NCBI GenBank assembly: GCA_963666825.2
Contig: OY763044.2
Span: 6,138,001-6,202,000, forward strand
Direction of reading: 5' to 3'
Origin: Saccharicrinis sp963666825
Lineage (GTDB): Bacteria > Bacteroidota > Bacteroidia > Bacteroidales > Marinilabiliaceae
Length of the DNA: 64,000 nucleotides
This document shows positions 17,998-26,448 of this stretch, piece after piece. A program made the position numbers and the translations under genes. Numbering within the stretch: the first letter of the stretch is position 1; each line of letters opens with the position of its first letter. The notes under the pieces were generated by a model that saw only the letters and a list, made by a program, of their open reading frames with translations, was not told the origin of the DNA and did no database searches.

Positions 17998-20900
17998 TTG
18001 GATATTGAAGAAAAATTAAATCATATGAGAAAGAAACATCTGGTTCGTAATCTTTTATTAATTATTGGTGGTTTTATATTGCTACTGGTTATCCTTGCCG
18101 AGATCTTCAAAAATGATATTGTAAAGTTAGCCATTCAAAGAGGAGCAAAAACCTTTGATGTTCCATTGAGTGTTGGAGACGTAGATTTTAGTTTGATTTA
18201 TCGATTCCCTTTGGCAACAATTGAGTTTGAAGATTTAGTAATGACTTCAGAGCCTGAATTGAATGATTCATTATCTCTGGTACCAGATACGCTTGCCAAA
18301 ATATCAAAATTATATGCATCAGTTGATTTATGGGAATTGATGGATGGAAATATCTTCGTAAAGAAGATAGATATAGAGGATGCGAAGTTTAAGTATATAG
18401 TTGATTCATTAGGAAATAGCAATTTCGATTTTCTTTTAAAAGTAGATACTGATACTATCGCTGAAGAAACAAATGATACGACAGTAATTCAGGGTGTTTA
18501 TTCATTAGAGAAATTGACTCTTTCAGATATTGATATCGATTATATTGATGATTTCATGAAATTTAAAACCTATTTGTCTATACCAGAAGTTACGGTTAAA
18601 GGAGAAGTAAAACCAGAGGGGTATCTGGCCCAAACAGAAGGTGAGGTATTAGTTAGGTCAGTTGAGTATGATAATTTTCATTTGGAAGATCTTCAGAAGA
18701 GTCGTTTGTTGTTTGATATTAGTGCAATGAATGATACCTTGAATGTTAGTGATCTGACACTTGATGCTGCAGGTGCAATTATTAAAGGAAAGGGATATAT
18801 TGTTCAAGGTGATAGTTTATATGAAAATCTTGAAATATCAGGAACCGATATTGATCTGGCACGAAACTATAAGTTTCTTCCACAAACTTTAAAAGATGAA
18901 ATACAACTTAAAAATTTGGGTGGGCTTTTAAATGTTTCTGGAACAACTCATGGTTATTTAAGTCCCAATAATATTCCTCAAATGGATTTCAATATTGAAT
19001 TAATTGAAGGAATTGTTCAATATGATATTTATCCAAGTGTCAATAACATCAATTTTGCTGTAAATATTGTAAATGGGTATGCATCGCGTTTAGAATCCGC
19101 ATCTGTAAATATTAAGAATTTTCATGCTGAAACCAATTCCAGTAAAGTTGATGTATCTGCATTGGTTCAGAATATGAAGAATATTCAATACGATGTTGTT
19201 GCTGACTTAACTGTGGGGTTAAATGAGATAAAACCATTTATGCCGGATTCTTTAATTAAAGATTTGGGAGGTGTTGTTTCTGCCAAAATATCTACATCCG
19301 GATTATTACCGGATTCTATCACAGATAGTTTTTATGATTATGCTTTAGGAAGAACTAAACTAAACCTGAGATGTACTAATGTCAACATTAGTATGGACTC
19401 TGTTCCTTCGATAAATGATTTCTCAGGATCATTTACCTATAATGCGCAAAATATAGGATTTAAGGGAGTAAAAGTTAAAATACCTGAGTACAGTGTTAAT
19501 GTTACTGATGGCTATTTAAAAACGGCATTTAAAGGGAAAATTAGCGACTATAAAAATATGGCATTAAGTATTGATAGTTTAATGCTAAAAATGCCGGATT
19601 CTTATTTTGCATTATCCGGTAATGTTAAAGGTTTGGATCATGTTAAATATGATTTGAATGTTGATACAAAATTGGATCTTAATGAAATTGCCAAAATGCT
19701 TCCGGATTCTATGGTAAATAGTCTCAGTGGATCTGTTAGCTGTGATGCTTCTTCTAAAGGGCAATTTTACATTGATTCAGTAGCAGATCAAGCTATGCCT
19801 CTTTTATTTGAAAATAGTCAATTCGGAATGTCGTTTAATGCCGTAACTGTGGATATGCCGGATACAATTATGAATGTTAATAATCTGTTCGGACAATTAA
19901 AATATAATTCAGATACATTGTGGATGGATCAGGTTGAAGGATCTTATTCCGGATTGGATTTTTCTGCAGACTCAACAACGATATCGAGTTTGTATTCTGC
20001 AGCTATTCAAAATAATAATAAAGAATTATTTGTTCACGGTAATTTTGGTGTTGGTAATTTCGATTATGCCTTAATCGATGCATTGATGACGGATACTGTT
20101 CCTGCAAGCGAAGAAGACCAGAAAGCTGCCATGGAAGAAGCTTTAAACGAGGAACCATATGTACAGAATTACACAATCAGAGTAAATGGTAAAGCCAAAG
20201 CAAAGAGTGTGAAATATGGTGATATTATTGCCTCAGATATTAATTCGAAGTTCCTAGCCGATCTTAGTAATGGCACCTATGTAGCAGATGATTTAGATTG
20301 TGAGGTTTTTGGTGGAGGAATTAGTGGTTCATTAAGATATAGAATGACAGATACACCAAAAGATAAGGATTTAATTGATGTAATGGAATTTTGTTTAAGT
20401 GCTGATAGTATTGATGTATCAAGAATGATTGATGAGTTAAAAGTATATATTCAGGAATACGGCATTACAAAAGATAATGTTCAAGGATTATTTTCTTCGA
20501 ATATGGATGGTAGAATTGTTCTAATAAACTATGAGCCAGTTATGGATTCAATTATGATATCCGGAGATTTGAAACTTGAAAATGGTGCGTTGATAGATAT
20601 TAAGGCAATAACAGATTTAGAAAGTATTCCGGGTAATAATATTCCTAATCTTGATAATATGCGTTTTCATACGTTAACAAGTAATTTGTTTATTTATCGA
20701 AATAATATATTTATTCCTAAAACAGATATTTTTTCAAATTCATTAGAAGCATCCTTTCTTGGAATGTATAGTTTTAGTGGAGATTATGAATTTCACGTCA
20801 GAGCTATTTTAGGTCAAATACTTTCAGGAAAAGTCAAAGAACGGTCTAAAGAAGAATTGGAAGGTGGATTTGATCCGGATGACAAAGGGAAATATTATGT

Positions 20901-21048
20901 TTCAAGTTATTTGGATGGTAAAAGTAAGGCCTGGTTTGATAATAAAAATGATAGGAAAAGGATGGATACTCGAATAAGAATGAATAAAAGAGGATTTCAA
21001 GTCTTATTTAGTCCTTTATTGGTAAAATACGAAACGGGAGTGAAATAA
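17998..21048 (+). CDS. Large AsmA-family protein (YhjG/TamB-like bridge candidate)
   Basis: The 1016-residue protein has one N-terminal membrane helix (about 15-36) and a long, repetitive beta-rich periplasmic part. It resembles AsmA-like proteins of Bacteroidota: KLYASVDLWELMDGNIFVKKI early on and the C-terminal AsmA-type segment GNNIPNLDNMRFHTLTSN split around residue 880-900. Family members are thought to form bridges that carry phospholipid toward the outer membrane. The TTG at 17998 and the ATG at 18025 (MRKKHLV) are both possible starts. A DsbA-like gene follows after only 7 bp, so they are probably co-transcribed. Confidence 0.8.
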   Translation: MDIEEKLNHMRKKHLVRNLLLIIGGFILLLVILAEIFKNDIVKLAIQRGAKTFDVPLSVGDVDFSLIYRFPLATIEFEDLVMTSEPELNDSLSLVPDTLAKISKLYASVDLWELMDGNIFVKKIDIEDAKFKYIVDSLGNSNFDFLLKVDTDTIAEETNDTTVIQGVYSLEKLTLSDIDIDYIDDFMKFKTYLSIPEVTVKGEVKPEGYLAQTEGEVLVRSVEYDNFHLEDLQKSRLLFDISAMNDTLNVSDLTLDAAGAIIKGKGYIVQGDSLYENLEISGTDIDLARNYKFLPQTLKDEIQLKNLGGLLNVSGTTHGYLSPNNIPQMDFNIELIEGIVQYDIYPSVNNINFAVNIVNGYASRLESASVNIKNFHAETNSSKVDVSALVQNMKNIQYDVVADLTVGLNEIKPFMPDSLIKDLGGVVSAKISTSGLLPDSITDSFYDYALGRTKLNLRCTNVNISMDSVPSINDFSGSFTYNAQNIGFKGVKVKIPEYSVNVTDGYLKTAFKGKISDYKNMALSIDSLMLKMPDSYFALSGNVKGLDHVKYDLNVDTKLDLNEIAKMLPDSMVNSLSGSVSCDASSKGQFYIDSVADQAMPLLFENSQFGMSFNAVTVDMPDTIMNVNNLFGQLKYNSDTLWMDQVEGSYSGLDFSADSTTISSLYSAAIQNNNKELFVHGNFGVGNFDYALIDALMTDTVPASEEDQKAAMEEALNEEPYVQNYTIRVNGKAKAKSVKYGDIIASDINSKFLADLSNGTYVADDLDCEVFGGGISGSLRYRMTDTPKDKDLIDVMEFCLSADSIDVSRMIDELKVYIQEYGITKDNVQGLFSSNMDGRIVLINYEPVMDSIMISGDLKLENGALIDIKAITDLESIPGNNIPNLDNMRFHTLTSNLFIYRNNIFIPKTDIFSNSLEASFLGMYSFSGDYEFHVRAILGQILSGKVKERSKEELEGGFDPDDKGKYYVSSYLDGKSKAWFDNKNDRKRMDTRIRMNKRGFQVLFSPLLVKYETGVK

Positions 21049-21055
21049 AGATATC

Positions 21056-21709
21056 ATGGCAAGTAAGAAACTTCATATTTTTATTTATATAATTTCTTTT
21101 ATCTTATTAAATTTAATAGGAATTAAAGCCTATAAAATATTTAAAAGTACTCAATCTAAACATAGTATAGAGATATTACCTGAGAATATAAAATTAGCTG
21201 GGGAAGGTGATATTATTTTTGGAGATACACAAGCTGAGTTGCCAATATATTTATTTGGCAATTATAGATGTAAATATTGTATAAGATTTTTTAGAGAGGT
21301 TTTACCTGGTTTGTTACAGAATTATGGACGTAAAGTAAAATTTGTTTTAAAGCCAATACCGTTTTCTAGTACAAAAGAGGAAAAGGATGCCTTATTAATG
21401 GCAATATCGGTTTTTAAGTATGGGAACTATAAATCATTTCATGATTTGTTAGTAAAGGATCCTGAAGTGATTTTTGATGTTAAATATGAAGACTATTTAG
21501 TGGAAATTATGAATCTGAATACAGCTGTTGCTAACAGTTTTTTAGATAATAAAACAAATGGTTATATAGAGGATAATAAAGATCTATTCAAAGATTTAAA
21601 ATTGAAAGGAACACCTGCTTTTGTTATTGGAAATACTGTTATTTCAGGATACATCGATTACAACGATTTTGAAAAAATAATAGCTAATAAATTAAATAAT
21701 ACATTATGA
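21056..21709 (+). CDS. Membrane-anchored DsbA-like thioredoxin-fold protein
   Basis: The 217-residue protein has an N-terminal signal anchor (about 8-26) and a thioredoxin-4/DsbA-type domain with active site C72-K-Y-C75 and the cis-Pro loop GTPAFVIG (P187). It should act in the periplasm as a thiol oxidase or isomerase. Its stop overlaps the start of a Cys-rich lipoprotein by 4 bp (ATGA), which suggests that protein as a partner or substrate. Upstream is the AsmA-like gene with a 7-bp gap. Confidence 0.85.
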   Translation: MASKKLHIFIYIISFILLNLIGIKAYKIFKSTQSKHSIEILPENIKLAGEGDIIFGDTQAELPIYLFGNYRCKYCIRFFREVLPGLLQNYGRKVKFVLKPIPFSSTKEEKDALLMAISVFKYGNYKSFHDLLVKDPEVIFDVKYEDYLVEIMNLNTAVANSFLDNKTNGYIEDNKDLFKDLKLKGTPAFVIGNTVISGYIDYNDFEKIIANKLNNTL

Positions 21710-22092
21710 AAAAAGTTTTTTTATTACCAATTACCTTGGTAATGGTATTAGGATTATTAACTTGGGGCTGCGAGGATGACAGTGAAGATGATTACTGTGA
21801 GAAATTTGATTCTCCAACATGTTCTGATTTAACCTTCAGTGCTTGTAGTGATGATAATGGTGATTATTATTTGTATGAGGGAACTAAGTATTACTGTTCT
21901 ACCTATTATACAGAAGGTGATTCTGATGAATGTACAGGTGCATCTGAAAAAATTGTAGAGGTATCAGGTTGTGCAAGTTCTTCAACAAGTGGAGTAACAA
22001 TGAAATCAGCGATGACTTCTTATACTTCTTTTATGCTAGCAGCGATGAATGAAGTTAGAGCATTAGCAAGCGAAGCTGCGGGTTGTAACTAA
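21706..22092 (+). CDS. Small Cys-rich lipoprotein, unknown family
   Basis: The signal sequence MKKVFLLPITLVMVLGLLTWGC ends at a lipobox-like Cys (C22). The mature part has seven further Cys in 107 residues, starts very acidic (EDDSEDDY) and ends in a helical segment with a terminal Cys (AAGCN). I do not recognise a family. The 4-bp overlap with the CXXC thioredoxin gene strongly links the two: the lipoprotein is a likely disulphide client. A strong terminator closes the unit. Confidence 0.75.
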   Translation: MKKVFLLPITLVMVLGLLTWGCEDDSEDDYCEKFDSPTCSDLTFSACSDDNGDYYLYEGTKYYCSTYYTEGDSDECTGASEKIVEVSGCASSSTSGVTMKSAMTSYTSFMLAAMNEVRALASEAAGCN

Positions 22093-22115
22093 TAATCAAA
22101 CCAACAAAGAGATTC

Positions 22116-22147
22116 AAAAGCCATCTGAAAAGATGGCTTTTTTGTTA
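22116..22147 (+). terminator. Intrinsic terminator of the AsmA-thioredoxin-lipoprotein unit
   Basis: A perfect 11-bp stem AAAAGCCATCT/AGATGGCTTTT (22116-22126 with 22131-22141, GAAA loop) is followed by Ts to 22143. Confidence 0.93.
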
Positions 22148-22158
22148 GTATAAAGGTA

Positions 22159-22190
22159 CTTGTGTTTTGCTTGATTATTGGTTAAATTTG
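22159..22190 (+). promoter_or_regulatory. Candidate promoter of the T9SS cargo gene
   Basis: CTTG (22159-22162) is spaced 20 bp from TAAATTTG (22183-22190), a full TAnnTTTG -7 box, 26 bp before the start codon at 22216. Confidence 0.5.
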
Positions 22191-22215
22191 ATAATCAACA
22201 CAAAAGCACCACACC

Positions 22216-23376
22216 ATGACACGATTTTTAACCCTGGGAATTTTATGTTCAACTTTTATGTTTGGGCATTCTCAAAATTATATCGCCAATTATTCCGTGG
22301 CTAAAGAAGAAGTCCTTAGATCTATTCCTCAAGCTTATATTGATAAGGCAAGAAATGATTTTAATATTGCTTATTGGCATACTTCACATGGAACTCATGT
22401 TTATTATGGACTTTGCGGACTTCAGGATTATAAGTTGGGAGATAACGAATTATTTGGGATTACAAATAACAATCCTACGTCAAACAAGCTTGATTTTCAT
22501 GATATCTATGGTTACGATTTAAGTACTGGAGAAACGGCTTTTATTCAAAGAACACGTGATTATTTAGATGATCCGGTTAATGCTGAAATTAATACTGTAA
22601 TGTGGTCGTGGTGTAATATTGCCGGACATGATGTAGCCAATAATTACTTGCCTGGCATGCAAACGTTAATTAATGAATATGGTGATGGAGGATCAAAAAT
22701 TGGTGCCGGAGTAGGGCAAAGAAAAGTCCCTGTGAATTTTATTTTTATGACCGGGCATGCTAATTATAAAAACAATATTGGCGAAGGTAAACCTAAGAAT
22801 CAAGCAGATTTAATTACTGATTATTGTAGTGCTAATGGTTATTTTTGTCTGGATTATTATAGTATTGATACACATTGTATGAATGATAATTATTGGTCAG
22901 ATTCTGGAGATGATGGAAATTCAGCTTTGTATGGTGGTTCGTATAAGTTTTATCAAGATTTTCAAAATCTTAAAACCGTAGGAAATGGTTATTTTGAAAA
23001 TAAAAGTTCTCCAGGTGGTAATGTTACATATGGGGCACATAATACACAGCATATAACTGCAAATAGAAAGGCATATGCTATGTGGTATATCTTAGCAAGA
23101 TTAGCAGGATGGGATGGAGAAAATGAGAATAATGATACAGAAGTTGATAATGATGATCAATTTTATTTTAATTCAGAAGATAATACAATCGTTATAATTG
23201 ATGATAATTTTATTAATAAAGCTATTTGTCGCATATACAGTTTAACTGGTCAGATAGTAGTCCAGCAAACAATTGATAGTTATATTATAAACTTAAATGG
23301 GGTAGATAGTGGGATTTATATAGTTTCTATTCAGTCAGGAAAGCTTAAAATAGTTAAGAAAATACTTATCTCATAA
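22216..23376 (+). CDS. T9SS-secreted protein of unrecognised, possibly hydrolase-like family
   Basis: A signal peptide (MTRFLTLGILCSTFMFGHSQ) and a C-terminal type A T9SS sorting domain (about 318-386; RIYSLTGQIVVQQ, GIYIVSI, KIVKKILIS) show export through the T9SS. The roughly 290-residue core is unusually rich in Trp, His and Tyr, with motifs YWHTSHGT (53-60), MWSWCNIAGHD, FMTGHANY, DYYSIDTHCM and AHNTQHITANRKAYAMWYI. The early Ser-His-Gly and later Asp-x-His pattern recalls SGNH-type hydrolases, but this is inference. It is a single-gene unit between a terminator and apbE. Confidence 0.8.
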   Translation: MTRFLTLGILCSTFMFGHSQNYIANYSVAKEEVLRSIPQAYIDKARNDFNIAYWHTSHGTHVYYGLCGLQDYKLGDNELFGITNNNPTSNKLDFHDIYGYDLSTGETAFIQRTRDYLDDPVNAEINTVMWSWCNIAGHDVANNYLPGMQTLINEYGDGGSKIGAGVGQRKVPVNFIFMTGHANYKNNIGEGKPKNQADLITDYCSANGYFCLDYYSIDTHCMNDNYWSDSGDDGNSALYGGSYKFYQDFQNLKTVGNGYFENKSSPGGNVTYGAHNTQHITANRKAYAMWYILARLAGWDGENENNDTEVDNDDQFYFNSEDNTIVIIDDNFINKAICRIYSLTGQIVVQQTIDSYIINLNGVDSGIYIVSIQSGKLKIVKKILIS

Positions 23377-23412
23377 TCCGTTTGAATAAAATTTAAGCTT
23401 AAAAATTTATAT

Positions 23413-23420
23413 TACATTTG
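23413..23420 (+). promoter_or_regulatory. Candidate -7 box of apbE
   Basis: TACATTTG, followed by CG, matches TAnnTTTG and lies 22 bp before the ATG at 23443. A weak TTTA stands in for the -33 element. Confidence 0.45.
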
Positions 23421-23442
23421 CGCTTTCTAATAAGCTTTGAAT

Positions 23443-24444
23443 ATGTATAAGTTTTTATTTTCAATATGCTTGGTTTTACTAATCTCATGTAAACCACAAA
23501 AGCATGATTACATTAAAATGCAAGGGATGGTATTTGGTACATTTTATCATATCATATATCAACCTGTAACAGAAGGTGATTCTATCAGTTTTGGAGTGAC
23601 TAGAGAATTGGATAACGTAGATTGGGCCCTGTCTACTTTTAAAGATACATCTACTATTAGTAAGTTTAATTATAGCGAAAAAGGATCTGTCGTTGATTCT
23701 ATGATGAAATATGTTTATTTGTCTGCTGTTGAGGTTAATAAAAATACAGAAGGAGCCTTTGATATGACAGTTGGACCTTTAGTAAATGCATGGGGATTTG
23801 GTTTTAAGAAGAAAGATAGTATTACAAATGCTCTAATTGATACATTGCTTTTAAATGTAGGTATGGAAAGACTTCAGTTGCAAGGAGATTTCTTGTCTAA
23901 AGAAAAACCAGGTATTATGATTGATGCCAGTGCTATTGCCAAAGGATACGGAGTTGATGTTGTTGCTGATTATTTAGCTTCACAAGGCATAAATAATTAC
24001 ATGGTTGAAATTGGTGGTGAAATTCGTGTAAGAGGAGTTAATAATAAGGGAATAGCCTGGCGTGTGGGAATAGATAAACCAATTGATGATAAAGCTGCAG
24101 AAAACCGAGAGATTCAGGATGTTTTATCTCTTTCGGATGTTGGATTGGCTACGAGTGGAAATTACAGGAATTTCTATATTAAGGAAGGTAAAAAATATGC
24201 CCATACCATAGATCCTAAAACTGGATATCCTGTACAGCATTCCTTATTAAGTGCTTCAATAATTGCTCCTCAATGTATGGTTGCCGATGCTTATGCAACA
24301 GCATGTATGGTAATGGGATTAAATAAAAGTATGGAGGTTATAAATAGCTTGCCAGGAGTAGAGGCTTACTTTATTTATGTTGATGAGGAAGGAAATAATC
24401 AGGTGGAATATACTGATGGCTTTAAAAGCCTGATTGTTGAATAA
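23443..24444 (+). CDS. apbE: FAD:protein FMN transferase
   Basis: ApbE hydrolyses FAD and links FMN to a Thr of target proteins outside the cytoplasm, here most likely NqrB and NqrC encoded 6-10 kb upstream. The ATG at 23443 gives a lipoprotein signal ending in LISC (C16); a TTG six bases earlier is also open. Family motifs include GTFYHIIY, ELDNVDWALSTF, the GPLVNAWGFG segment, IDASAIAKGYGVD, the flavin-site VEIGGEIRVRG and GLATSGNYRNFY, then HTIDPKTGYPV and the metal-site region VADAYATACMV. Its 333 residues are the usual size. Confidence 0.95.
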   Translation: MYKFLFSICLVLLISCKPQKHDYIKMQGMVFGTFYHIIYQPVTEGDSISFGVTRELDNVDWALSTFKDTSTISKFNYSEKGSVVDSMMKYVYLSAVEVNKNTEGAFDMTVGPLVNAWGFGFKKKDSITNALIDTLLLNVGMERLQLQGDFLSKEKPGIMIDASAIAKGYGVDVVADYLASQGINNYMVEIGGEIRVRGVNNKGIAWRVGIDKPIDDKAAENREIQDVLSLSDVGLATSGNYRNFYIKEGKKYAHTIDPKTGYPVQHSLLSASIIAPQCMVADAYATACMVMGLNKSMEVINSLPGVEAYFIYVDEEGNNQVEYTDGFKSLIVE

Positions 24445-24445
24445 A

Positions 24446-25297
24446 TTAATAAAATACAGAGCTGTTTAAGGAATTAATCAGCTCTTTTGTTTTGTAATTA
24501 AAGTATCTTCTTCCTTTAAAACCAACGATCCATTGAATACCTTGTATGGCATTGGTAATAAAGATCTCATCGGCATTTAATAAATCTTCTTCTGAGGCTC
24601 CGTTGCATTCCTCAAATTTTAATTGGTTAGTTTGTTTGATAAGATTGATCACAGTATGTCTCATTACACCATCAACACATCCAGTAAATACTGACGCTGA
24701 ATAAACAATATTATCCTTTATCCAAAATAAATTGGAACTGGAGGCTTCTATTATTTTATTTTCAGAGTTGATTAAAAGACAATCATCAACATTATCTTCT
24801 TTCTTGTTCAGAGCAGCTAAAACATAGTGAATAGAGTTACCGCATTTAAAAAAGGAGACTGGATTATAAGTCTTCTTCATATCTGAATATATAGACACCA
24901 ATAATCCTTTTGGATTTAGTTCAAACTTTGAATTGCTTAATTTTGAAATTTCAATAAGAAAATTGGCCTTGTTTTCTATTGGAGTATATAACCCTTCGCC
25001 GCTTCTGAAAAATTCAATTCTAACCCTGCAAGCGTCAAATATCTTATGTTTTTGAATTAGTTTTACAATCATCTCTTGTAATTCTTCTTCTGTAGGTATT
25101 GAAGCTAAATCTAATTTAAGACTTAGCATGGCTTTTCTGATTCTTTTATAGTGAAGATCAAATGAAATTGGATATTGTCCATTGGTTCTTATGGTTTCAA
25201 AAAATGAATCTCCATACTTAAAAGCTCTGTTATTAAAACCAACAGGAACCTGGTTCGAAGGAAATATCTTTCCATTAAAATTTACAAAAGAATCCAT
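24446..25297 (-). CDS. Aminotransferase class IV (PabC/IlvE-like)
   Basis: The 283-residue PLP enzyme belongs to fold type IV. Visible marks are FKYGDSFFETIR near the N-terminus, the PLP-Lys region in FFKCGNSIHYVLA, the conserved Glu in KIIEASSSNLFW, and TGCVDGVMRHTV. The short size and FFETIR favour an aminodeoxychorismate lyase-like enzyme over a branched-chain aminotransferase, but the substrate cannot be settled from sequence. It is last in the minus-strand run amn-holA-rhomboid-gmhB-like, 5 bp after the phosphatase gene. Confidence 0.85.
   Translation of the reverse strand: MDSFVNFNGKIFPSNQVPVGFNNRAFKYGDSFFETIRTNGQYPISFDLHYKRIRKAMLSLKLDLASIPTEEELQEMIVKLIQKHKIFDACRVRIEFFRSGEGLYTPIENKANFLIEISKLSNSKFELNPKGLLVSIYSDMKKTYNPVSFFKCGNSIHYVLAALNKKEDNVDDCLLINSENKIIEASSSNLFWIKDNIVYSASVFTGCVDGVMRHTVINLIKQTNQLKFEECNGASEEDLLNADEIFITNAIQGIQWIVGFKGRRYFNYKTKELINSLNSSVFY
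24457..24490 (+). terminator. apbE terminator embedded in the opposing gene
   Basis: Stem AGAGCTG/CAGCTCT (24458-24464 with 24479-24485) followed by TTTTG ends apbE transcription. It lies inside the last codons of the converging aminotransferase gene, which ends at 24446. Confidence 0.7.
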
Positions 25298-25302
25298 AAT
25301 GA

Positions 25303-25797
25303 CTATAACTCTATGATTTGTTTTGCAATGTTGTAGATTGACGTATTTTTTTCAACCTTGAAGCATATTTTTACACCGGCAGCATTACCAGCCTCAATAT
25401 CTCTTTGTGAATCGCCTATTAAAAAGGATTTGTTAAGATCAATATTAAAATCTTTAACAGCATTGAGAATCATTCCCGGCTTTGGCTTTCTGCAATCACA
25501 ATCAGAAATGGCATTGTGGTGCGGACAGTAATAGATGGCATCAAATGCTGCATTTTGTTTGCTAAGTTCAGCTTGCATATAATCATGAACCAGTGTAATA
25601 TCATCTTCAGTGTATTCGCCTTTGGCAACGCCTCCTTGGTTTGTGATCATTATTAGCAGAAAACCATTTTCCTTTAATAACGAAAGTGAATCCGCTACTT
25701 GTGGATTAAATACAAAGTCATCGACTTTATATACGTAGTAATGTCCTTCGTCGCTATTGATAACGCCATCTCTGTCAATAAAAACTGCTTTATTCAT
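25303..25797 (-). CDS. GmhB-like HAD-IIIA phosphatase
   Basis: The 164-residue HAD phosphatase has the nucleophile motif FIDRDGVIN (D8, D10), motif II MITNQGG, a zinc loop with C-x-H...C-x-C (YYCPHHN, DCDCRKPKPGM) and motif IV LIGDSQRDIEAG. This set matches D-glycero-D-manno-heptose-1,7-bisphosphate phosphatase (GmhB), used in lipopolysaccharide heptose synthesis; histidinol-phosphatase activity is the main alternative. No other heptose gene is nearby. It lies 9 bp after the rhomboid gene and 5 bp before the aminotransferase gene. Confidence 0.85.
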   Translation of the reverse strand: MNKAVFIDRDGVINSDEGHYYVYKVDDFVFNPQVADSLSLLKENGFLLIMITNQGGVAKGEYTEDDITLVHDYMQAELSKQNAAFDAIYYCPHHNAISDCDCRKPKPGMILNAVKDFNIDLNKSFLIGDSQRDIEAGNAAGVKICFKVEKNTSIYNIAKQIIEL

Positions 25798-25806
25798 TTT
25801 ATGATT

Positions 25807-26421
25807 TTATAAAAATGGAATCAGTTCGTGAATAAAGTCCAAAAATAAAGATGGTTTATAAAGCATAGGAAAGATAAAGCCAAAAACGGCACCCCAAAAG
25901 TGAGCGTCGTGACCAATATTGTCAACATTCCTTTGAGCCATTACTCTAGAGTATATCAAATATCCAATACCAAACACAATACCTGGAACCGGGATTGCCA
26001 TAAACAGATATAACATACTGTAAGGACTAAAAAAAATCGATGCAAAAACAACGGCCGATACAGCTCCTGATGCTCCTATTGCATTATAATGAGGGTTGTC
26101 TTTTTCTCTGAATAAAGAGTAAAGACTTGAAAATACTAAAGAAGAAAAAAACAATAAAAGAAACATGACTACTCCTCTTCCTGGAAATGCCTGGTTAAGA
26201 TGAAATATAACAGCTCTTCCGAAAGAATAAAGAACAAACATGTTTACCAATAAATGTGTCCAGCTTCCATGTAAGAAGCCATGTGAAATTAATCGGATAT
26301 ATTGTTTACGATGTGTTATTTGGTAGGCATTGAATTGATAGCGATATAATAAAGTGGTTTGACTAAATGCCATTACACTAAATATTACTATTGCACCAAT
26401 TAATATTATTAGAACATTCAT
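25807..26421 (-). CDS. Rhomboid-family intramembrane serine protease
   Basis: The 204-residue protein has six membrane helices and the complete rhomboid signature: HGFLHGSWTHLLVNM (oxyanion His/Asn helix), the catalytic Ser in GASGA (S118) and the catalytic His in HDAHFWGA (H174). The active site is intact, so proteolysis of membrane substrates is expected; substrates are unknown. It sits within the minus-strand housekeeping run, 27 bp from holA. Confidence 0.9.
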   Translation of the reverse strand: MNVLIILIGAIVIFSVMAFSQTTLLYRYQFNAYQITHRKQYIRLISHGFLHGSWTHLLVNMFVLYSFGRAVIFHLNQAFPGRGVVMFLLLFFSSLVFSSLYSLFREKDNPHYNAIGASGAVSAVVFASIFFSPYSMLYLFMAIPVPGIVFGIGYLIYSRVMAQRNVDNIGHDAHFWGAVFGFIFPMLYKPSLFLDFIHELIPFL

Positions 26422-26448
26422 ATAGAAAGAGATTTATATTTTTTGTAA

